The notes beneath the pieces are model-generated. The model did no database searches, was not told the origin of the DNA, and was given only the letters and a program-made list of their open reading frames with translations. A stretch of 64,000 nt of DNA from Oxytricha trifallax (taxonomy: Eukaryota; Ciliophora; Spirotrichea; Sporadotrichida; Oxytrichidae): the NCBI GenBank assembly GCA_000711775.1, contig ARYC01001918.1, positions 1 to 64,000 of the forward strand. The letters run 5' to 3'. A program made the position numbers and the translations under genes. This document shows, in pieces, positions 36,401 through 44,800 of this stretch; the stretch's first letter is position 1; the number at the start of each line of letters is the position of its first letter.

Positions 36401-36440
36401 GGGGAAGACATAGCTATATACTAATTCACATAAGACTTAC
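27476..36440 (+). CDS. family gene D: two-span membrane protein, multiply interrupted
   Basis: MDS1 reads MGTVTKTLLNYIKKADIFGH. MDS2 starts FKTQFGGCI, is cut by the TBE at 27642-31772, and continues TLIIQFLLFSYFVVLYYL in frame when one ATT is kept. Later parts: NFDFAFNLSPMNINGDDEYA, QGYRFNNQTETLTA, relict TBE, IDSYLCPQENFTIAMQGNQV, FDENDFEVPIKNSISSDYYQ, palindrome 34261-34882, DPFDIDSHETTFVNFYISLD, FGGGISLLLTIGKI (span 2). The tail from 35550 is almost identical to gene C (ALCRCWMS region is cut to TLCRC-less HSAAAG side; shared from CACTCTGCCGCTGC onward). The final Lys-rich tail of C is absent. Joining across the relict TBE leaves the frame off, so D may be a pseudogene. Confidence 0.55.
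27781..29230 (-). pseudogene. TBE 57-kDa type C2H2 zinc-finger/kinase protein, one frameshift
   Basis: The start MASNLNRKAVSLGTGQSLLN at 29230 is followed by two C2H2 fingers (CEDCQNFFSTESSLKRHIKE VH; CTTCMKSYTHSAKVKRHMQK HH), a middle domain (DIESCIENYLHFDLPNKAKL) and a kinase domain: GYVHRDLKPENVMLN catalytic loop, VVIDFNRAI (DFN for DFG), VLGTPGYFPIREKW activation segment, QWDVWAVAAITLE. It ends QIKFV, TGA 27781-27783. An extra A in a run (about 28723-28728) between fingers and middle domain shifts the frame; otherwise all parts are conserved. A sequencing indel is possible. Confidence 0.88.
29395..29635. promoter_or_regulatory. GGTACCAATTAA-type repeat cluster in the TBE divergent spacer
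   Basis: GTAC-centred motifs (TTGGTACCAATTAA, TAGTACTAATTAA, TAGTACCGGTACTAATT) recur about eight times between the divergent 57-kDa and 22-kDa ORFs. The position matches that of the octamer array in element 2. Regulatory role inferred only. Confidence 0.4.
29809..30599 (+). CDS. TBE 22-kDa type protein, intact
   Basis: Three exons: MESISTTMKRVEAQEMISRF from 29809; after a 36-bp intron (29909-29944) GLFLPTMEGTKISFLKAILC, IDIPNYPEISVTNLYEDAMN and ERSFFFGVLGTLRESYLKEI; after a 26-bp intron (30338-30363) a basic tail (KENAKVHRERKSQKIYEVSK, GAGTKRRNMGPGKPQEEEKK) ending FLGQFNM, TGA 30597-30599. With introns removed the frame is open throughout, unlike the 22-kDa-type ORFs of the other two elements. 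The role of this TBE protein is unknown; conservation across three element types argues it matters for transposition or excision. Confidence 0.85.
30606..31670 (-). pseudogene. TBE 42-kDa DDE transposase with frameshifts
   Basis: The start MRNRNQRNLGSIYDEKYLDL (31670) is followed by a helix-turn-helix-like region (YAAIAKLLHKSASTVRYHCM) and the DDE core: FIHADEAVFIFNTFINKSWY, IILLVDNLSVHKTKESKKAY, VPYSPQFNGIEFYWSQIKTH. Two frame changes are needed, near 31440-31470 and near 30940-30990. The family catalyses cut-and-paste transposition; in Oxytricha TBE transposases are implicated in genome rearrangement. This copy would need correction or is dead. Confidence 0.88.
32289..33870. mobile_element. 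relict TBE with internal deletion
   Basis: The left end AAAACCCCAAAACACTTAAG and right end GAAGGGGTTTTGGTGT are decayed C4A4 termini, flanked by ATT on both sides (32286-32288, 33871-33873). Between 32430 and 32700 on the plus strand a transposase remnant is readable (TVNRIKQVIDFNVPFYKDNL; NNEAVFKFNTFTQSHGKKIQ) matching the copy at 30606-31670. No zinc-finger or 22-kDa part remains. A palindromic element (33118-33542) is nested in it. Confidence 0.85.
33118..33542. repeat. large palindrome (foldback element), copy 2
   Basis: Same family as 15857-16279: ends AATATTGTAGGAATACATTT and CCTACAATAT, core ATTGGCGGTACCCCTATATC and GCATCCCTGGAGCGAGATAA with mirror arm. Apparent ORFs on both strands here are mirror images of one another and not genes. 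It is nested in the relict TBE. Confidence 0.9.
34261..34882. repeat. 622-bp palindromic element with C-run ends
   Basis: Starts TGGCTATGAGGTAGTATCCT then nine C, ends with the exact complement. Arms of about 300 bp share GCGAGCAATAGTTTTGGAGC and the GACTTTGATGAGGCC region. It lies in family gene D. A second member is at 54390-54994. Confidence 0.92.
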
Positions 36441-36491
36441 ACAAAAATAAATTCAATACATGAAAATCTTTGGTTTTATTTCATAAATGAT

Positions 36492-36707
36492 TTGATATCT
36501 CTGATTTGGATCATATGAACCAGAGTTACTCTATTAATTTCTTGATTGACCTCTAGTGTTACCAAACATATTTAATATAAAAATTAGTAAAGTTTCAAAT
36601 TATATATATATATATATTCCATACATCGATGCAATTGCAACTCTTGTTATTGCGGTACCTGCTACGAATCCTACCATTATCAAAACAAATTAGGCTACTG
36701 GCTTCAT
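36492..36707 (-). CDS. gene X, 5' coding segments (small single-span Gln/Asn-rich protein)
   Basis: The start at 36707 gives MKPVAQFVLIMVGFVAGTAI, a signal-anchor-like hydrophobic segment. A (TA)n stretch near 36600-36620 marks an IES, after which NMFGNTRGQSRNQQSNSGSY leads to DPNQRYQ. The segment ends in the 16-bp repeat TTGATATCTCTGATTT (36492-36507) that recurs at 17969-17984. Reading straight on gives a short alternative ending (IIYEIKPKIFMY, TGA 36453-36455), which I take to be run-on into the IES. Function unknown. Confidence 0.65.
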
Positions 36708-36733
36708 TTTTAAATTACGATGGTTATTAAATA

Positions 36734-37703
36734 TTCTGACCGAGACCCCCAATCCTACCCCCCCTCCCTCAGCCGAGATCCCCCCTCCCCCCCTCAACCG
36801 AGACCCCCTCAAACCGAGAATCCCCTTTTATTTTACTTTTATTGTAGTTTTTTTATGAATTTCTTTTTTACTCAGAATAAATTTCTTGTCCTTCGGGCAG
36901 ATATTACTATTAAAAATATATATTGATAAGTTCCACTGCGTCCGTCGACTTTTTGTAGAACATACTCCCATAGGGAAATATTTATAATAAGGTTTAATTT
37001 TGACTATCATGAGTATTAATATGATTTAATTGATAGATATAAATTTGAAATCAAGATTTTTTATAACTTAAATCACTTAAACTCTGCTATATATTAAAAA
37101 TTATTATAAAAATTTTTCCTATAATTTTTAACTTCATTAAAATATAAAAACTTTATTTTTATTTCTTTTTTAGTTAATTACTATTAAATTCTTATTTCTT
37201 AAGCTTAGTTTATTGAAAAATTAAAGACAAATTTTTATGTTTAGGATTACCATTTAAATATATATATGAATAATATATGATTTTAATAGTAATTAACTAA
37301 ATAAGTAATAATAATAAAGTTTTTATATTTTAATGAAGTTAAAAATAATAGGAAAATCTTTTTTAATTATTTTTTACTATATAGCAGAGTTTAAGTGATT
37401 TAAGTTATAAAAAATCTTGATTTCAAATTTATATCTATCAATTAAATCATATTATTACTCATGATAGTCAAAATTAAACCTTATTATAAATATTTCTCTA
37501 TGGGAGTATGTTCTACAAAAAGTCGACGGACGTAGTGGAACTTATCAATATATATTTTTAATAGTAATATCTGCCCGAAGGACAAGAAATTTATTCTGAG
37601 TAAAAAAGAAATTCATAAAAAAACTACAATAAAAGTAAAATAAAAGGGGATTCTCGGTTTGAGGGGGTCTCGATTGAGGGGGGGGAGGGAGTCTTAGTCA
37701 GAA
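36734..37703. repeat. 970-bp palindromic element with pyrimidine-rich ends
   Basis: Left TTCTGACCGAGACCCCCAAT, right GAGGGAGTCTTAGTCAGAA. Arms of about 450 bp are near-perfect (GTTCCACTGCGTCCGTCGAC against GTCGACGGACGTAGTGGAAC; TTGGTCCTTCGGGCAG type block). The ends resemble the palindrome at 47637-48050 (TTCTRACCGAGA). ORFs in it are mirror shadows. It lies upstream of gene X. Confidence 0.9.
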
Positions 37704-37842
37704 CAATTAAATTTATAACTTTTTTATTCTAAAAAATTATTTAAATTAAAAAGAAGCTAGATTTTCTTATTATGTGATATTAAAGAAAGCCAAAAACTGA
37801 ATTTATAATTAAAATATAGAAGCTCGTTCATGATTATATTTA

Positions 37843-38467
37843 TCATTATTTCTTATTTTTAAGCTTTTTATAGATTGTGCTAACGTTTTAGATACATTAT
37901 TTTGCTTCATCTTCTTTTGAAAATTCGAAACTCATTGAAACTTCTTTGAAAGTCTTTCCAAATTAATTTGTAACAAACATTTTGAACAAAATATTTTCTG
38001 AAATTATTTCTAAGATAAATTAACAATAAATTTTAGTAATTAAAAGTCTTTCTCTTGAAGGCAAATTAGTACTTGATAGTCGGTTTCTAATCGAGTTGAG
38101 AAACTATGTTACTCTCTAGTATTTGTGAATTATAATCTGCGATAAGCGGTATTCTGAAGTAAAATGTTATTATTTTTGTTGATGATTTCCTGGAAGTAAT
38201 CTTATTACTTAAATACTAAGTGTATCATAAATTAAACTTATAAATAGCAGTACATTTTCATATACTTTTAATAATAATCAAATCATGCATGAGGAATCTG
38301 CTTTCTAAGTATGAAAAAGGGCCTTAATTACCGCTTTATTTGATAATTCTATCTCTCTTTTTTAAATCTTGACTTTCTTGCTATTTGAGTTGAGGATGCA
38401 ATTCATCGAAATCAGTTTGATCCCATTCGTCAAGTTAGCTAAGCGAAGACTCGACACTTTAGTTCAT
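37843..38467 (-). CDS. unidentified acidic protein, several coding segments
   Basis: The start MNQSVESSLSQLDEWDQTDF (38467) reads to FSYLESRFL. Coding resumes TSRKSSTKIITFYFRIPLIA and FAFKRKTFNYQN, then EIISENILFKMFVTNQFGKT and FSKEDEAKQCIQNVSTIYKK, ending LKNKKQ, TGA 37843-37845. IESs or introns lie near 38220-38290 and 38000-38040 with unresolved limits. No domain recognised. Confidence 0.5.
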
Positions 38468-38887
38468 AAGATTTCCTCCTGCTCCATGAATGAAACTTAA
38501 TTAACTTTGTTTTATTAAGAATGCTACGATTACTATTTAATAATAATTCAAATGGAAACTCATGCTGGTCTTTAGTCGCAAGTTTTCTTTTATAACTGAA
38601 ACAGTATCTAAGAAAGAAAATTAAATTTTAAAATCTGTAACTTACATGGAGTGATTATAAGATTAACATGATATGCAAGTTGCTATTATTGCAAAAAGAA
38701 AATAATGATAATAGTATGAATATTTTATTTGTAAAAATAAAGAAAAACAGTTTATAATACCACGTATCATAAAAGATAAGAGCTAAAAATATTTTTTTAT
38801 TAGATTCTTATTCACTTGAAGCAAAACAATGAATAATTTATTTTTCATAAGTGAAAAACATGCATGACAAAAGTATTTTTATAAAGC

Positions 38888-41800
38888 TCATAATTAAGTT
38901 GTTTACTTTAAAGTAATTATAACCTTAATAAAACTATTTAAATTGTACTGAAGTACTTAATGAGGTGGATCTTATTTCTTCCTTAAATGCAATTTCAAGC
39001 ATTTATAGACTATGCTAGTTTTCTTAGTTGTTACCATCTCAAATTCATGTTTAGTCATGTCGAAACATTTGGACAACCCGTTTATATTGTAATAGTCAAG
39101 CATTTATATTTAGTAATAAGATACTCTATTTAGAGATAGAATTACATTGAATTTTCATAAAAATATGCATTACTTACGCAGGATCAGTTGACTACTTTTG
39201 TTCTTCTTGCTGTAGTTGAATCACAACAGGTGGATGCTGTTAATCTTTCAGATTAATAGTTGTTTACATTTGATGTTGTCGATTTTACCCGCTAATCATG
39301 GTATTTTATTAATTCAATTCAACTTTTATCGTATTTTAATCATTCAAATCATATCTTTGATCCTGAGGGTCTTTATAAGTCTTTCCCTCTTCGCTTTAAT
39401 TGTCAAAGTCTCTTTAACTAGGTGGGGTTACGATTATCTGCAAATCTTAAATTGAGTCTCTAAACATTGAAGGATTTAAATTGCTTATTATTTGGTTGTT
39501 CTTTTGATCTGAAACTAGATATTGCACATTCACTTAATTTTTAGAGAGCTATTACAGATCTTCTAAGCTAGCCTATTAGTATTGCTATATGTCATTTCTA
39601 TCACCGGGGACTTTGCTCATTAGCTTGTAGGACATGATTTTCTTGTTACTAATAGCATCTCTCAGATTATTTCCATCATTTTATGAAGAATTCATTGACA
39701 CATTAGAGCTACATTAACTACCTTGAAACTGAGAGAAAAGTTCCTATCTTGAAGATTGAGAAACGAAAGATATTGGCAGAGAGCCAAGTGAAATCTCTGA
39801 AGCTTTTTCGCTTTAGTTATCTTAGCCTTAGATTATTACAATCACATTATTGTTTCCAGTGGTTATTTAGTAGTTGTTATCTTACTAGTCGAATTGATTT
39901 TATATGCCTGATAGGAGTTTATTTTGATCTTCTGTTGTTTTATGTTGATGTTTGCCTTGCTTATGTGGCCCATTATTTCTGCTTTCTGAAAGTTGCTTTG
40001 AAACAACTAAACTAGAGTAAATTGATGAATTAGCATTATTATTCGAAAGACTTGTTTGGTTCATTAATGGATTTACTACATCAATTGATTAATTGCCTTT
40101 TAAAAGTTTATTCTGTTAAGTTGTCGTTGTACTACTACCATTTCCAAGAATTTTTATAGGACCTTTTACAAAAGATTTGATTTTGGTATTGGCAACATCA
40201 TACCAATGCTTAAATCCATTAAATATATCAGAAAATCCTGCAATGTTATACTGTTGATCATAAGAGTGTTTATCGGACTTAGAATCACAATGATAACAAC
40301 TTTATTTGTCATGATTTAAGATCTGAAAATTATACTATATTGAAAGTTCGTGGCACTCTTTGAATCCACCTGGTATCACACTTATATACTTAAAGCCCTT
40401 GTTTTAAAAGTCTTCGATTAGGAACCTGACGATGCTTTCATGATAAGCTTTAATGTCGAAAAAATTCTCTCCGTTATTATCAATTTTCTTGCTTATTTTA
40501 GGCTGGAAAGGATCCAAGCCAACTAAGCAAACATGGTAAATATCTTTACAGCTTAGTAACTTATCTGTTTACTCTTATAGATATTCAATGTTACATTCTG
40601 TTTATATTTGTAGTTAAAAGCTGTTTGGTAATAAAGCTTCTTTTTATAATGATTCTAATCTACAGTCTACAATTAGAAATCTTATCTTCTCATAGTAAAA
40701 TTCATGACTTTCCTCTTCTAAAATTTAATTAGTCTCTTATATACTAATTTAAAATTCGGAATCCCCTTAACTGTCTAGCTACTAGAATTGTTACTTCTCC
40801 TCATAATCTTTCTTTTTAGAGCATTTCTTGCAGTAATCAAGTCTTTATTACTAGAAATTGATAGATGAAACACCGGATTAAAGTAAAGTTGGCTGAATAA
40901 GTGAAATTTTATTGTTATTATCAATAAGTGAATTACTTCCTCCAGTTACTAGATTAGTAGTGTTGCTTAATTTTGACACCTTACAAGCTGATGATGAAAG
41001 TCCTTGTTTATAGCCAGAAGCTTTACTCGTTTACTTCATCATGCTATTGTTGCTATTTTTATCACTCTATTTGAAACTTCCCATATATGTGCTTAAGTGA
41101 GCTTTAGGACTACTACCTATTCTTGGTTCTTAAACTGACATTATAGTTGAGTTCATTTGATTATGCTGGCCTCTTCTAAGCATAAGCAGTCTTTGCTCTT
41201 CAGTCTGTGCCAAATGCTTCATTCTAGTTGTTTCATTTATCAAATCTATATGAGATTCTTACTGTTCCTGGCTATCGTCATAGACGTTTGAATCAGTTTC
41301 TAGAGGCATACCATCGGCCTTGGCTGGGCTTTACTTATTCATGTTCTTAAAAGGTGAACGAGAAGAACTTATGTCAATACCTTTATAGTAGTAATCTTAA
41401 TCGTTTAATTGTAAATATTGCTATTATTAACCCTTGATTGGACTAGTTTGATTAGAAGTCATTCTAGTGTTTAGCTACTACTATTGTGCATGACTTTTTA
41501 TGTTGATTTCTTTCTTTATGATGTCGTGAATATTCGCAGATTTCTTCTATTGAGAGAGTAGTTGCAGTTGAGCTCTGTTAGTCGTGTCAGCAGCAGTCAT
41601 CCTTCTTTATTACTGTTAAAATTAAACTTGATATGAATCATCTTGAGCTGGTTAAAAATAGTAAATTAAATATAATATGATTATTTCATGGACTATTCTC
41701 TAATTGGTGACATTAAATCATGTTATTCTTCCAATCCAAGACTTTATCTTCTCGCTTAAAGCTATTTCTAAGCTTAATTCATGCTCATTGAATATATTGA

Positions 41801-44800
41801 ATTTTAGGTACTCATAGTTGGGGATTACAATCCACTTAACAGTAAGGATTGATTAAATTTGAAACCGTTCAATGAGTTGAAGCATTCATGATATATAATA
41901 CAGAATAAACTTAAAATTTTAATTAATTAATTACTACATAAGCTATTCAACTTTAAAATCACTCTGCGGGTTCTACTTCTACCACTTGATTTCCAAATGC
42001 ATCCCACCCAAGAGTTACGTTATTAGTCCTAGCAAAAACTTCCAACTTAAGAGTATCAGGTGCCATTTGCTAAACAAAATCATAAATTGAGTCAGGTTTC
42101 TAGGAGTGCTTTTTCACTTCCCCAAAAATTACACTCTAAGCATTGCAACCATGAACCATGTCCTGGACATTTCCTTTTGTTGCTATAATGAAACTTTCAT
42201 TGCTGTGAGAAGTGTATTTCCCTAAACCGTGATGCAGTATCCCATTCTTCGTCAATTTAATCCACTCCCCTCTATCTACTTCTGTGTATCCATGGATTCT
42301 AAGAAATTCATTTGCGACCTCTCTTTTTTAGTTGACTATCCATAAAATCAAAATCCCTCTAATCTGAAGTTTTTCAATGGGCATTTCTAGGATTTCTTAA
42401 TCAGAAAGTGTTGGATAAGGTAAATTCTATTTAAGCCTCCATGGAGGGTCCATCATAATTACATCATATAGTCTACCATTTGAATTTATTATATTTTCCC
42501 TTATTTCTTCCCATTTTCGTAAATCTCGCACATCACCCTCATACACAAAGGAGTCTCTTAAGATTTTGTAAGTTATATTCTTTATTCTCTTTTAAACTGG
42601 AATGAGCTGGAAGTTCTTTTTTACTCTCATCTAAACTATTTCAGGCCCCTGAATCACACTCTATATTGAATCTAAGCTTGATTTTTTAACTTTTCTAATA
42701 GGGTTGTTGGGTCTCATTGAGCATTTTTCAAGGTGTCTATCGCAATTATAGGATCATTGAAAAGATTGGTTACAGTACTGGCAAGTCTTATAGGCTAATA
42801 ACTATCGATCTCTTTGGACTTTATGGTCATGTTTATGGAGTCTGCTTATGTGGGAATGCAAAGCTGTATAAGTATGGAATATTTTCGTGCAGTATGGGCA
42901 GTTATGGTCTTGCACTAAATCTATGAATGGTATCTTTCCCATTAGTTTATTATTATGATTGTTTTCTTTAGCATTTTAAACGCGCATTTAGCTTTATACT
43001 CTGATATCGCATTACGCTTTAAACATTTAATTGGAGCATTTTTTTGCAATCTTGATTTTAGAGCAATTTTTTGCAAAAAGTCATTAATGATGACTTAAAG
43101 TACAGAAATATTATTGGAAGTCTTAAGGCCATCAACAAGAAAGTGGAGAAGTTTTATAAATCGTAAATAATTTAATTAAATAGAAGACCTATTACAATTA
43201 ATCAAACAGCTCACTATAGAATATTTTAAGAATTATAAAATAATATTAATATAATTAAAATATATTTGAGTTAATTGGAATAAGGCCACGTTGCCTAAAA
43301 TAATTTAATAATTATTAAGTTTAAGCTATTTTTGTACTTTATAAATATAAAAATATTAAGATGGGCATCAACTATATTTGTAGAATTAATTCTAGTTTTT
43401 TACTCTTCTATTTTTAAAATCAACAAGAAATTATATTTTTTTGATTTAAAGTTTCTTGTAGATGTCTTATCGCTTATTGAACTATATTTAAAATTTTAAT
43501 TATCAAACCCCTTAATTGTAATAATGAAGTCCTGCTTTTTTGACAATTCATATAAATATCTTGCAAAAATTATCATTATAATTTGATTTTTTAAGTAACA
43601 AAAGTATTCTTTCCATGAGAAAGTTGTTCAAGAAATTAGATTGTTATAATTTAAATTAAAAACTGCAAAAATATGCTCTCAAATCAAGAATGCAAAATAA
43701 TGCTCCTGATTTTATAAGATTATGGCTTTAAAATTTATAATAGAGTGCCTTATTTTAATTAAGGTATGAAAAGCTATTTTATCATAATTAAGGAATTCGA
43801 AGTTTTAAATCCAAATACTTTATTAAAAAATGAATTAATATAATCTGTTGTCTTCATTAATTTCTGATTAGATTGTATTTCACCTAAATTGCAATTTACT
43901 TCTATAAGGCCCTATACTCTATACTAAGGAATCCGCAACTCTTATCAGAATTTTAATAAGTAGACTTTATAAACTTAAACTATTCGATATTTGTAACTAT
44001 GAACAACGAAAATAGAATCACATTCCATGACCCAAGAGAACTAGCGAGCAAGTTCAGCTCAAAGAAAGACCTGGTATAATTTCTAAAATATAACAGTAAT
44101 TTACTTGATCTTTAAAGCTTATAGAGGGATATTTTTTACCATCTGATGATCACCTGACCATGAGATTTATGAAGGACTTCTTAAGTGGAGAAAAGAGGCT
44201 TCTCAAAGCTGCTGATGTTATGCAATTCAATGTCCCTTATTATGAAGAACTTTCTATCAGCAAAGTGTTTAGTCAAGTTAAGGATTGATGAAGAATTCAT
44301 GAGCTTCATGAACTACTACAGCGACTATTAGATATTACCAGACAGAAAATATTTCTATGGGGTACTTGGCACCCTTCACCCTCGCTATTTGACAAACATT
44401 GTGAGGAATGCTAATAGAGCAAGAAACCACTGTGACCAAGAGGAAGAGAAGCAAGAAAAAATAGCAATTAGAGAGGACATCTTTCGCAAGATAGAGCAGG
44501 AGCCATATTACTCAAGTAAGCAGTATTATAATTTACAAGAGTTTCTATAGAATCGAGAGGAAAGGTGCTATAGATGCTCAAAATAAAATCAAAACCTAGA
44601 AAGTAGAGGCAAAAAAGGCAGTTGCATGAGATAAGTCAGAGTTTTCAGGAATTTAAGAACTCATCCAATATGGGAAGCCCGAAGAATATAATGAAAGAGC
44701 AATATGATATGATGAGTAAAAGCCAGGGTAAAAGACAGGTGCCCGATGAAGAGATGGAGTGACATTTATATTTTTTAGCTTATAAGAATTTCATAATTGC

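Larger units (their letters stand above)
17985..36507. other. 18.5-kb IES of gene X enclosing family genes C and D
   Basis: Bounded by the 16-bp direct repeat at 17969-17984 and 36492-36507. It holds family genes C (18371-26657) and D (27476-about 36440), three transposons and several palindromes. Nested precursor genes of this type are known from Oxytricha ('Russian doll' genes). Confidence 0.65.

Noticed and set aside
36600-36622. (TA)n microsatellite
   Set aside because: Short, and best explained as the pointer-rich edge of an IES in gene X.
42754-42756. TGA in the methyltransferase zinc finger as evidence that UGA is a sense codon
   Set aside because: All host genes here end at TGA and none of the intact ones contains an internal TGA; the internal cases are in decayed transposon ORFs.
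43088-43590. Plus-strand frame open for about 165 codons inside element 4
   Set aside because: With one stop codon and about 70% A+T such a length is not rare; composition and lack of conserved motifs do not support a gene.
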